Origin: Flammulina velutipes
Taxonomy: Eukaryota > Basidiomycota > Agaricomycetes > Agaricales > Physalacriaceae
Reading direction: 5' to 3'
DNA: 64,000 bases
NCBI GenBank assembly: GCA_011800155.1
Contig: CM022377.1
Span: 1,736,001-1,800,000, forward strand
The position numbers and the translations under genes are program-made. The notes under the pieces were generated by a model, which saw only the letters and a list, made by a program, of their open reading frames with translations, was not told the DNA's origin and did not search any database. Of the stretch, positions 24,131 through 35,336 are shown in pieces. Numbering within the stretch: the stretch's first letter is position 1; each line of letters starts with the position of its first letter.

Positions 24131-26002
24131 ATGACTGGTGAGTGGTATAACAGTTTTTCTTCTGCTTACTATCTAATGTTCCGTCAAGAGTGCTCTCGCT
24201 GTGGTTTTTCGCCAAGAAGAACCGCTCGCCATATCGACCAAGTCTCCCCTTATGAGGCGTATCTCGGGCCACGCTTGTTTCCGAAACCTGCTCCTCCCCA
24301 GACTCTCGCTTCTAAAGTCAAATGCTTTGTACAGGTGATAAAAACAGAACTCCAGGAATGCGACGCGGATATCGCCCGTCTCGAGGCCGCTCTCCAGCAG
24401 GTCAAGAAAGAAAGGCATATGGGACAAACCCTCTTAGACAGACACAGATACCTCCTCTCCTCCTTCCACGACCTACCCCCCGAGGTCATGGTACATATTT
24501 TTATGTTATGCGGCTACGACGATGTCGGGACTTTCAAGATTCACACAACACATTGTGCACCATGGCAGTTGGAACGGGTCTGCAGTCGATGGAGGAATAT
24601 CGTCAGAACGACACCCTCCATCTGGAAATCTTTCGGTGTGCGGTATCCGGCCAGCTTGATATCCCGAGTCTTTTCCCGCCCGAACTATCCCTTGGTTTCC
24701 CGCCTGAACGACGCCTTGGTCAAGTCTCAGCCCCTCCCCCTCCATATCCGCGTGGATCTGTCTAGTCTGTCTGACGACCTCACCAAAACATTATTCGACC
24801 ATTCGTCGCGATGGGGCACCATGGCATTCGAAGGGTCCAACACAGATTATGTCTCTCTTCCACGACTCGGTGTTTTATCCATGCCGATTATGACCAAGTT
24901 GACTCTCACCATCCTGTCATATCACGGCCCTGTGGTGTATTTGGATCACACTATCAAATCGTTCATCCAATGTCCCGGAATACGGGAGCTCTCTTTGACC
25001 ACAAGGAGGGAGACGCGTTGGTCATCGGATCCATCATCGTTGCTATTCCCCTGGTACAGACTTACCAAGCTTGTTTTGGACTTCAAAACCGACCTGTCTC
25101 CCGTACGACCTTTGGTTGAGTGTTGCATTAATTTGCAGACGCTCGAGGTTACCAGCCTTGACAATTTGTTGCATCAAGATATGGTGACACCCGACGTAGA
25201 GGCTCCTGTTCGCCACTCTAAAATCACTTCCTTGACTGTTAAAAACTCGCTGGATCTCCTTTCCCGGATCGACTGTCCTGCCTTGTTGCATCTATCCGTC
25301 AGTGATACCAGCTTTCGACATAAACAACATTTCCTAAGATTCGCCTCCTGTTCGCTCACCTGCGTCGAGTTGTTCATCCCAGACTCTTTCTCACCGGACG
25401 GTCAACCCCTGATTATGATACCACAACTCAGCGCAGTCGTAGAACTCATTCTACATCTCTCTACTAACGTATCGGACCCGGAAGAGCCCGATAAACTACT
25501 CCTTCGCCACTATGCATCTATCATTGAGCACTCACTCACCCTCACCGCCACCAGTGTTCCGTTTCCCAAACTGCAAACGCTCTCGCTGCACTTTCCTTAC
25601 CATCTGGTGAGGCTCCCGGAAGATGGGAGCATGGGGACGCTGATGTCTGTCATCGAGTCACGGTGGAACGTTCCCGAGATGTGTCCCGCTCGGAGACTAC
25701 GGACGCTGAATCTGGTAGGCGGACGGGTATCGGGCTTCCAAAGTTATCATATGGAAGATAACATCCATGACGGTGTTACAGTCGGGTATGTCGACGAACG
25801 CGACGAGCTACGCCGTAAATTCGACGGGTCAGCGTTAATGAAAGCGGCGAGGAAGCTCAAGGACGAAGGTCTAGCGGTGTGTGTAACAGGGATTGGTGAG
25901 TCTTTGTGCTCATGATTCAACTGTTGAAGTCATTGAATATCCTATGCTCCAGTGACAAATTATAATTCTCTCTGGAAAGAAAGCTTCGAAACGTACTTGT
26001 GA
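24131..26002 (+). CDS. F-box protein, left copy of duplicated cassette
   Basis: The exons are 24131-24137, 24189-25895 and 25953-26002. The start codon is followed after only seven bases by an intron, and the same intron exists in the right-hand copy (start at 35000), which supports the model. Residues ~1-90 contain ECSRCGFSPRRTARH and a helical DIARLEAALQQVKKERHMGQ. An F-box follows (DLPPEVMVHIFMLCG ... LERVCSRWRNIVRTTPSIWK), then ~400 residues of leucine-rich-repeat-like beta/alpha pattern. The third exon restores the shared ending SLWKESFETYL. F-box proteins of this type link Skp1-Cullin ubiquitin ligases to substrates; the substrate here is unknown. It is followed 137 bases later by a deaminase-like gene on the same strand, the same pairing as in the inverted copy. 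Confidence 0.85.
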
Positions 26003-27720
26003 AAATGGCCAGTAGATAATATAGAATATATCATTGCTTCACACGATGGGCTTGGAGTCGTGTAGTCGACGTCAACCGGGATACGTGTAATATTCTTCGA
26101 TTTCTCTTGCCCAGGTGGAATATCTTCAAGTTGTGAAATATGTCATTGTTTGGCATGGACCTACAATCGTACATGTCTTCTTTCGACGCCAAGGATCCTG
26201 ACCACCTTGTCGTTTTGGTCTCTGGAATCTGGAAAGGTAGCCTTGAGGATAAGGCGAGACATCCTTGACAGTCTAGCAAACCTAGCCATCTCCAAAGAAA
26301 AAGGACAGACTATCGCTATTGGTGCTGTGAAAGCAGAAGGACACTTGGAACTCGTCGTCGCGGAAAACGGAAAGGTGGACAAGTCTGTTCGACCTTTTCT
26401 GGAGAACCTGCTATCTTCACTGGCCGCCATTCACAGCCGAAAGATATCTACACAGATCAAAGACGACACTAAAATTACGGAACACCTGAACGTGCTTGAG
26501 ATCTCAGTCTTCCTACACAATTTCCCCAAAGTCCGCTATCGCTTCACCAAGCACTATGAGCGTTTCCAGTCATTCCTAACCCACTTGAACAAGGATAAGC
26601 CGCCGTACTTGATGGAAAGAAAAGACAAGATAGACTCAATGGCCAAACTCATTGGACTCATCAACGACATTTTTGAAGCTATCTCCGAGTCGGATGCGTC
26701 AGCGCTCATCCCACCGATTCATGAAATGATTCACGCCATATACGACACATTCGCTGTTGGGGAGAGGGAACTCTTGGACGACTGCACAGCCTACATCAAA
26801 GGTATGTGTTTCTACGAGTGGGCGAATCTCAACTTACTTTCAAAGATGCAAACATCTCAAGAGACATGGATATTTCGCGCTGGTTGAGTAAGCTTGCGAC
26901 TACACACCTCCATTTTGAACGCGTCTCCCAAATGGCCATCCAGAGAGGTTTCCTCCTCGAACATCCAATACGTGTCATAACCTTGGACAATGTGCCTACT
27001 CCCCGTTCATTTACACTCACACGCGCAAGCTTTGTCGCTCTTATGCGGGACTGTGGATGGACTCCACATCCAGAACACGGACTAAACGAGGGTGAACTCT
27101 TTGACGCATGGCGTGAGGTACTTGCCTCGCGCATATTCAACAGTGTCAGCGTTGTCAAATGTACGTCCCTATGCAATTTTCTGTGAATATCAGTGAAGCT
27201 CAATCTACATCATAGCCGACGAGTCGGACGACAGGGTCTTCCATATAGACGCTATCGCCCATGCCGAATCTATCGTATTGAAGAATCTCAAGAACCGAGC
27301 CAACACCCGCAGCGAAAATCCTATGAGTCGCGTTGGAGCTTCAAAAGTGTCATGCACTCCTTGCGCCATCTACTACGCTCTTCAGGGGTCTACATTCCAT
27401 ACGAACGGCTCTCGTTCGAGGTTCCCACCCACCTGGCAATGTCCGTCTGACGATCCGGAGATACTAGAGGAGATGTGTATTCGCCTGCGACAGGAGTTGC
27501 TTGACAGAGCGCGTCTTTTTGAAACGCAGACTTTGCAGCGGCCCCAACGGATAGGACCGAACTCAAAGCCCAAAGCTAAGAAAGGTCGGACATTCGTTAT
27601 CGATTCAGATGCCGTTCTCACCATTCCTCCTTTTTAGAATGGAACTCAAGCGAAGTATTTCAGAAAAGTCGGGAACTCCTAGAGAAAATGAAGGAAAGAC
27701 AAAGACTGACGGACCTGAAG
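24131..27720 (+). repeat. Left arm of large inverted duplication (F-box + deaminase-like cassette)
   Basis: This stretch and 31230-35000 on the opposite strand are copies. Gene order, intron positions and even the intergenic sequence between the two genes agree. For example, both intergenic regions end with an identical run through aatatcttcaagttgtgaaa just before ATGTCATTG. By eye roughly nine of ten bases match in the deaminase 5' end. Similarity fades near the start codon of the F-box gene on one side and in the last exon of the deaminase gene on the other, so those mark the approximate arm borders. Confidence 0.85.
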
Positions 27721-27741
27721 AACTTGAACCTAGAGGAATAG
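26140..27741 (+). pseudogene. Deaminase-like protein, left copy, frameshifted and 3'-shortened
   Basis: This is the counterpart of the intact gene at 31168-32890. It starts with the same ATGTCATTG, but near 26235 it has lost about 20 bases relative to the other copy. The frame opened at 26140 therefore stops after about 40 codons (ends KARHP). The remaining frame is open but has no ATG until about 26609. The later exons are intact: up to 26801, 26846-27160, 27216-27584 and 27638-27741. They keep the deaminase-like signature IAHAESIVLKNL and GASKVSCTPCAIYYA. The last exon ends early in LTDLKNLNLEE, where the other copy runs on for more than 20 residues. A truncated protein from an internal start is possible but unproved. 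Confidence 0.75.
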
Positions 27742-27876
27742 GTGACAGGGAATGTCTGGCTTTCGTACTTTATTAATTCCAGTTACATCAATGCACGAAG
27801 AATCGGTTGAGACGTCGTACAACTAAGCACCATAAATCGCGTCTAGATACGTACTCGACTCAAGTACCCCACTACA

Positions 27877-30800
27877 CTATACTTCTACTTCCTCAGGTGG
27901 GTGGGCAATAGGTAAGTCTATAGCCTGCTTCATCAACAGTGCCTGCTCCTCCGCAGTCTTAAACACTGTCGCTAACTTGAACTTCCCATCACACGCCACT
28001 CGATATTCATCCACCCGGCCAGACCCGATGCTCGTCAAGTATGCGAGAACATCACTGGCAGTCTATGAAGAGTCAATCAGACATCCATCCCAAGAAGAGG
28101 ATAAACAAGTTACCTTGGTAGTCAACCGCACATCCGGCCCCAAAGTAGTAAACACCGTATTCTCAACGTCTTCCAGGGACCCATCGGCGGACTGTAACAC
28201 TTTGGCAACAGCGAGAACGCCAAGCGGGTCAGAAGAATGCTTTTGCAGGTATTGCGAGTTGAATGTCTCTACTGATACTTCCTCCGGTAGTAACGAAGCA
28301 ACAGATTCAGCGAACACTGGGCCGATCGGGGATGGAGGATCTTGGGGGAGAGCTTTCACTAGAAGAGCAAGTGTGGTCAATATAGGTAATATGGAATGGG
28401 CCATAACAAACCTGTCTTTCGCAGATGCGCAAGACGCACGTGTAGCTCTGAGTCTTCCGCCGAGATGGCCCGCGCGCGATGAAGAGCGTCTACTGCTTGA
28501 AGATATTTTTCTACAGACTCATCTTTAGTATTCAATCATGAACCTGCAAAGATGCCACCCACTGCGTCGTATGGCAACATCGTACACTGCTATCCACACG
28601 TTCACATTCTGGATGTCGAGTTGCGTTAGAGGATGCAAAAACTTCGCAGCACGTTCAAGCGGGTCAGAACATCCCAGAAGTTTGATGCCGTCGGGATCGT
28701 CGTCTTTGGAGTTCTGCACTTCGAGGCCCTTGTCCTCGTTGGATTGGCCAGCTACCACAAATCAGACGCCAGATTGGTAAGGAGAAAATAAGAGGTGAAT
28801 ACCTTTTTTGGCATCGTCCTGAGTTTTGTGTGCTGCCTTTTTCGCCTTTTTCTGCGCTTTCTTCTCCGCACTAGTGAGGTGGCCTACAATCAAGATATGA
28901 GCCAGGCCACATTGAAAAGATTGAAGATATACCAGTGGGAGCTGAGAGTCGAGTTACTATGGTTGGGTCATCGTGAACCGCTACAAATATCTGAACGAAG
29001 TTCTCATCCGCAAGACGGCTTCAAATATGCAAGATGCACTGACCTTGCTAGCAGCTATTGCGGCTTCAACAAAGACCGGATGTGAACGTAACTTGTCTTC
29101 CCAGGTGATAAGGCTACAAGTGGTGAAAATCTTCTCAGATGAAATAGGTTGGTCCAAACCTCAAATACACATTAATGGTGAACTTGCGCATCGAGTATCC
29201 ATGGAAGTCGTATTGATCATCCTCGATCTCATCGAAAACCTAGTTGATGTGTTAATTAGGCTGTAGACTCGCAAATACAGCTAAGTTCACCTTTTGTATG
29301 ACGAGATATTTCTTGAGGGCAATATTGATCTTGCCTAGGCGGTTATGGATATTAGCATCCTCGATGAGATACAATAAGGACTGCATATCCTCTAGATCTG
29401 CACCAGGGCTGGCGGCGTCTTTCTATGACCCATTAGTTTGAGTTCACGAACAAACCGAATCAAATTGACTGACCTTGGTGAAAAGACCAAAGAGATTATG
29501 GGCTTCATCGATGAGCCCCGCCCGTAGATGATACTTTGCGCTTTTCGTGTTGAGGAATCGATCCTGGCCATCTAGAAGACGGGCTTCTTCTAATGCCCGT
29601 GCCGCCAGGTATGGATCACCTGCACGCTTGAACACCCGAGCCCTACAAGTGTACAGCTCTGGGAGAGTTGGGGTATGTGTGATAGCGGTATTGAGGATCT
29701 CTAGGGCACGATCGTAATCCCCAAGATGGGAGTAATGCTGGGCTTGAAAATATAGAACCCAAAGATATGTCGATGGATCAGACGACGATGATGAGGAGGA
29801 TGCGGCTTGGGAATCAGGTGCGTGTTCTGCGGCCAGTTCATCAAGTAACACTTGTATGGCGTCGAGTTTTGGCTGATCGGTATACAGCGACTTGACGTCG
29901 GCGAATAGAGATGGAATGCCTTTCTTCAAGGCGGCTTGAAGGTATTCTCTAGCGAGCTGTCTGAACTCGTCACCGGACGCGTAGACAAGCGCTAAACGGC
30001 GCGGGGCGTTGGCTTTGGGGATCTGAGAGCTGATGTCCTTGAGAAGCGCGAGAACGGCATCATGCAATATGATCTTTTGACTGGCGATGTATCCCTCATA
30101 GTAGTCTGTGGAATCCGGATTGTGGTCTATGAGGACGCGCCAAGCATGTTCCGCCTCGTCCGATTCTAATTTGGAGAGCAAACGTGCTCGTGTTTCCATG
30201 ATGGCGGTCTTGTCGACGATGACTCGAGATTTGGAATTAGTGTCCAGGAAAGTGAGGGCTTCCGTGTAGCGGCCCAGTTCTTCCAATATTTTGACATGAT
30301 ACATGGTCGTCTCCGAGTGCTCAACGTCGTAGTCCGGGACATTCTGGGTATGATCAGGGGAATACAGTAATGATATGGTGTCAGGCGTACCTTGAGTGTG
30401 CTCTCATAGTGTTCTATAACGTTTTTAGCCTCTTCAAGATTTCCGTTGAGATAATATGCGACGGAGAGCCCGACCCAGTTCTGCCGTAGGGCTGGCCGGA
30501 TGCGCGCGATAGTGTGCCGGGTATCAACGAGGCCATCGTATATCCGTAGTTGGCACTGAAGAGAAGACGCATCACGAAGTATGTTCAGGTTTTCCTATGA
30601 ATAGCGTGAGGGATACAGCTTGCGCCTGTTGATGACTGACAAACTTTGTCAAAGCGCAAGGCCTGCGTATATGATTTGAGGGCCTCCTCGTAATTTTTCT
30701 CGCCTTTCTGGATGAGCCCAAAGACGTGCCAGCATATGTGTGAGGTGAGGTCGAGTCGGACGCCCTTCTTGACGAGCTCTATGCCTTCCTCACGGCGACC

Positions 30801-31042
30801 CATGTGAGCGAGGACAAGGCCCTTCATGCATATTGTTTCTAGATAACAGCCGTCAACATCGTCAGGATACATGTTGGTCGCAGCGTACCGCCGTGCTCGG
30901 GGAATTTCTTGAGGATCTGATCAGCCGTCTTGAGGGCTTTTTTGAGCTGACGCGTCTCGTACATTGTCAAGACATCCTTGAACAGCGACGCCTCCTTGGA
31001 CGGCAGCGCACGTTTGGCAGCAATACTGGCGACCTTGGACAT
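27877..31042 (-). CDS. naa15: N-terminal acetyltransferase A auxiliary subunit Naa15 (Nat1)
   Basis: Naa15 anchors the catalytic subunit Naa10 to the ribosome and forms the NatA complex that acetylates protein N-termini. It is a TPR-rich helical protein. The first exon has ALPSKEASLFKDVLTMYETR and ends FPEHG. After an intron come ETICMKGLVLAHMG, VRLDLTSHICWHVFGLIQK and EALKSYTQALRFDK. Later exons have ANAPRRLALVYASGDEFRQL, WVLYFQAQHYSHLGDYDRAL and ALEEARLLDGQDRFLNTKSA, all characteristic of Naa15. A lysine-rich SAEKKAQKKAKKAAHK segment lies near 28820-28880, followed by the C-terminal TPRs. The stop is at 27877-27879. The gene is squeezed between the arms of the inverted duplication: 135 bases separate it from the left deaminase stop, and only 125 bases lie between its start and the right deaminase stop. 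Confidence 0.93.
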
Positions 31043-31167
31043 TACTGACAGTGACGGCCGGGAGCAAGGAGGTTTTGACAAACAAATACACAAACAACCC
31101 GTACATATACGGGCGCGCAGGTTCTGAAGCAATATATCTTGTAATCCAGGCGTTGAATTCGCTCAAA

Positions 31168-32890
31168 TTAGATTACAGACGTTTCAAAGGGATAGTAAAC
31201 CAATCGTTCCTCGTCGTCTATCCCTCCGTATGCATGTTGAATCATCTCTTCCGTCAATCCTTGTCTTTGCTTCATTTTCTCTATGAAATCCCAAGTTTTC
31301 TTTAGTACTTCGTCTGAGTTCCATTCTGAAAAGATTGGATAGTGAGAACGGCATGTGAATGGATAATGAATGTCCAACCTTTTGTAGCTTTGGGCTTTGA
31401 GTTCGGTCCTATCCTTCGGGGCTGGCGCTGCAAAGTCTGCGTTTCGAAAAGACGCGCTCTGTTAAGCAACTCCTGTCGCAGACGAATACACATCTCCTTT
31501 CGTATCTCCGGATCGTCAGACGGGCATTGCCAGGTAGGTGGGAACTGCGAACGACTGCCGTTCGTATTGAATGTAGACTCGTGGATAGCGTAGTAGATGG
31601 CGCAAGGAGTGCATGACACTTTCGAAGCTCCAACACGACTGAGAGGATTTTCGCTGCTGGTGTTGGCTCGGTTCTTGAGATTCTCTAGTACGATACATTC
31701 AGCATGGGCGATAGCGTCTATATGGAAGACCATTTCGTCCGAGTCGACGGCTATGATGTAGATTGAGTTTCACTGATATTCACAGAGAATTGTATAGGGA
31801 CGTACATTTGACAACGTTAACACTGTTATATATGCGCGAGGCAAGTACCTCACGCCACGCGTCAAAGAGTTCCCCCTCGTTCAGTCCCCGTTCTGAATGT
31901 GGGGTCCATCCACAGTCCTGCATAAGCGCGACAAAGCTTGCGCGTGTGAGTGTAAATGAACGGGGAGTAGGTATATTGTCCAAGGTTATGACACGGATTG
32001 GATGTTTGAGGAGGAAACCTCTCTGGATGGCCATTTGGGAGACGCGCTCAAAATGCAGGTGTGTAGTCGCAAGCTTACTCAACCAGCGCGAAATATCCAC
32101 GTCTCTTAAGATGTTTGCACCTTTGAAAGTAAGCTAAGTTGAGATTCACCGACTCATAGGGACACATACTTTTGATATAGGCTGTGCAGTCGTCCAAGAG
32201 TTCCCTCTCCCCGACAACAAACAAGTCGTATAGAGCGTGAATGATTTCGTGAATCGATGGGATGAAGAATCGGATTGCGTTCTCCTCCGAGTCTGACCTA
32301 GATATCGCTTCAAACAAGTCGTTGATACGGCTAATGAGTTTGCCCATTGTGTCTATCTTGTCTTTTCTTTCCATCAAGTACGACGGCTTATCCTTGTTCA
32401 AGTGGGTCAGGAATATCTGGAAACGCTCATAGTGCTTGGTGAAGCGATCGCGAACTTTAGGAAAGTTGTGTAGGAAGACTGAGATCTCGAGCTCGTCCAG
32501 GCGTTCCATGAGTTTAGTATCGCCTGCGATCTCTGTAGGAGGAAAGGTGCTAGTGACGACGGGAAAGGGATTGGGGAAAATGGCGGCCAGGGAGGATAAC
32601 AACTCCTCCAAAAACGGACGAACAGACTCGTCCACTTGTCCGTTCTCCGCGACGACGAGTTCCAGGTGTCCTTCCGTTTCCACTGCACCAATAGCGATGG
32701 TCTGTCCTTTCTCTTTGCATATAGCTAGCTTTGCAAGACTGTCAAGGATGTCTCGCCTAGATGCCTTGCTTGCACGCCGCCCCTCCTTGCTAATTTTCCA
32801 AATTCCGGAAACCAAAACGAGAAGGTGGTCAGGGTTGTTGGCGTCAAAAGAAGACATGTACGATTGTAGGTCCATGCCAAACAATGACAT
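31168..32890 (-). CDS. OTT_1508-like deaminase-fold protein (HAE...CxxC), intact copy
   Basis: Four exons encode a protein of roughly 510 residues. The intron positions (after AYIK, after VVK, and after SKPKATK) match those of the left copy. The N-terminal ~340 residues are helical and unrecognised (HLELVVAENGQ, LHNFPKVRDRFTKHYERF, VGERELLDDCTAYIK). From about residue 355 the C-terminal part has DAIAHAECIVLENL and then GASKVSCTPCAIYYA. The HAE and CxxC pair is the zinc site of the cytidine-deaminase fold in the layout of the OTT_1508-like deaminases, a family known from bacterial polymorphic toxins and expanded in basidiomycetes. The family call is from motif memory, and the substrate (nucleotide, RNA or DNA) is unknown. 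The intron-3 acceptor cttttcag leads to EWNSDEVLKKTWDF and the stop at 31168-31170. It follows the F-box gene 231 bases downstream on the same strand. Confidence 0.7.
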
Positions 32891-35000
32891 ATTTCACAAC
32901 TTGAAGATATTCCACTTGGGCAAGAAAAATCGAAGAATATTATACGTATCCCAGTTGACGCCAAAGGAGAAAGAACTATGTACATGACTCCAAGCCCTCG
33001 AGCGCAGCGACCTCAAGTGTATATACATTTTGGTTGGGCCACTTCTCTTCACTAGAGTTGAATGCATTCCTCGCAAAATAATATCCTAGCCATGTTATAC
33101 TATACGTTGTACTGACCCTTTTCACAAGTACGTTTCGAAGCTTTCTTTCCAGAGGGAGTCACGATTGCCCACTGCGACGTCAGATCAGTGCATATACAGT
33201 TATATATCTTCAAAGAGACTCACCTATCCCTGTTACGGACACCGTTAGACCTTCATCCTTGAGCTTCTTCACCGCCTTCATCAAGTCTGACCCGTCGAAT
33301 TTGCGACGTAACTCATCCCGTCTGTCGACATACTGGGGCTTAGCTTCATCATCGCTGTCTACGCTGTAATCACGTTGGAAGCCCAGTATCCGTCCACCTA
33401 TCAAGTTCAGCGTCCGTAGCTTCCGAGCATGATATAGCTCGGGAAAATTCCACCGCGACTCGACAGTAGATATGAGCGTCTCCACGCTCGCCTCCTCCTC
33501 AAGCTCCACCAGATGGTAAGGAAAGTGCAGCGAGAGTGTTTGCAGTTTGGGAAACGGGACACAGTTGGTAGAGAGGGTGAGCAGATTCTGGACGATAAAT
33601 GTATGGCCTTGAGCGAGTACATCAAAGTCGGGCTCTTCCCAGCCTTGACCGTCTGGTAAAGTGAAGTATATGTCCAGCTCTAGGACCTCACTGAGTTGAG
33701 GCATCATAATCAAGGTTTGCAAGTCCGGTGATATGGAGGATGGATTGAAAAGCTCGACGCGCGTGAGCGAACAAGAGGAAGATGTCAGGAAATGACGAAT
33801 GTGTTGAATGTCGGTACCGCTGACAGATAGTCGCTCCAGCGCAGGACATTCAATTCGAGAAAGGAGGTCGAGCGAATTTTTGATGACCATGGATGTGATT
33901 GTTGAATGACGGACGGGAGTTTCCGCATTGTCGCGTATCAATTCGTCTTCGTCCCAGTCGCCAAAGCCCGTAACCTCGAGTGTCAGCAAATTAACGCAAC
34001 ACATGATGAGAAGTCGTACGGGAGACAGGTCGCCCCCCATCATCAAGACAAGCTTGGTAAGTCCGGACCAGGGGAATAGTAAAGATGTTGGACTCCGCGA
34101 CCAGTACGCCACACCGGTTGTGGTCAAAGAGAGATCCTGTATTGCGGGACACCGTATGAAGGGCTGAATGGCGTCGTCCAGAATCACCCCGTCGCCGTCG
34201 TCGTCGTCAAATTCATAATCCAATGTCGCTGTGCCTGGCAGAATGGAAAGAGACAACTTGGTCATGTTTGGCATAAAATCGGCGCCCTGGTATTGTAGAC
34301 TGAGATAATCCGTGATGTGCCCTTCAAAGGCCATGGTTTCCCAACGTGATGAATGGTCGAACACTGTTTTAATGAGGTCGTTGGACACATTCGATAGACC
34401 CACACTGATATGGAGGGGGAGTGGCAGAGACTTGACCAAGGCATCGTTCAGGCGGGAAGAGCCTCGGGACGACGGAGTAGCCAGATACCGGACACCAAAA
34501 GATTTCCAGATGGAGGGTGTCGTTCTGATGATATTCCTCCATCGACTGCAGACCCGTTCCAACTGCCATGGCGCACAATGCGTTGTGTGAATCTCGAAGT
34601 GCCCGGTATCGTTGTAGCCGCATAACATAAAAATATGTACCATGACCTCTGGAGGTAGGTTGTGGAAGGAAGAGAGGAGGTATCGGTGTCTGTCTAGGAG
34701 GGTTTGTCCGGCCTTCCTCTCATTCTTGACCTGCTGGAGAACTGTCTCGAGACGGGCTATATCCGCGTCGCAATCCAGCAGTTCAGTTTCTACAGCCTTT
34801 ACAAATAGCTTGACTTGAGGAGCGAGAGTTGGCGGAGCCGCAGGATTTAGAGACAAAGGTAGCCCGAGATATGGCTCGTAAGGGGAGATATGGTCCATAT
34901 GGCGAGCTGATCTTCGCAGCGAGAACCCACAACGGGAGCACTCTGCACGGCACATTAGATACGAAGTCAAAGGAAGCCCGTTTCATTACTTACCAGTCAT
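31230..35000 (-). repeat. Right arm of large inverted duplication (F-box + deaminase-like cassette)
   Basis: Reverse-oriented copy of 24131-27720. The F-box/deaminase intergenic region is 231 bases here against 137 in the left arm. The extra sequence lies between the F-box stop and the shared gggcttggagtc block. This arm has both genes intact and so looks like the parental version. Border coordinates are approximate. Confidence 0.85.
33122..35000 (-). CDS. F-box protein, right copy of duplicated cassette
   Basis: The exons on the minus strand are 35000-34994, 34942-33224 and 33171-33122. The first exon is only seven bases, as in the left copy. The protein of about 590 residues has the same order: ECSRCGFSLRRSARHMDH, a charged helix DADIARLETVLQQVKNERKA, an F-box (NLPPEVMVHIFMLCG ... 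LERVCSRWRNIIRTTPSIWK), and a leucine-rich region with regularly spaced segments such as LTKLVLMMGGDLSPVRLLI. It has a short acidic insert (FDDDDGDGV) that the left copy lacks. It ends SLWKESFETYL after a conserved intron at 33172-33223. It probably acts as the substrate receptor of an SCF ubiquitin ligase. The constant deaminase neighbour suggests a functional link, but this is inference. Confidence 0.85.
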
Positions 35001-35336
35001 TTTTAATGTTCACTCGTGATGGTCAAGAGTGATTCAGATGGGCTTACGTAAATGTCAATGTGTGGCGTCGTGAGGTGATTTGACATCTGTCAAACTGCGC
35101 AAAAACTTCGACAGTGTAGACTTTTCCTCTAAAATTCTTCGATGGCCGTAAGAGAAACTTGATTGTGGCGACCAGGAAGAGAACGCAATAAACACATTTA
35201 TACACGCGTTCAGAGGTAGGAAGGGTGTGTGCCACGGAAAGGTATATATGATGTGAATATTTTGGTAGAGTTAATGTCGATACAAAAGGCTGCAAAGAAA
35301 GAAAATATCTTCTCCCAACCATCCACAAATGTCCAA
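35001..35336. other. Intergenic region F-box / Erv29
   Basis: 336 bases between two genes on the minus strand. It holds the promoter of the F-box gene and the 3' end of the Erv29 transcript. No coding sequence was seen. Confidence 0.5.

Noticed and set aside
26150..26801. Longer reading of the left deaminase copy starting at 26150
   Set aside because: That frame begins with TTG, not ATG. The conserved ATG at 26140 is in another frame, so this is evidence of a frameshift rather than a start.
27977..28528. 183-codon + strand frame
   Set aside because: It lies antisense to the C-terminal exons of naa15, which are supported by family motifs.
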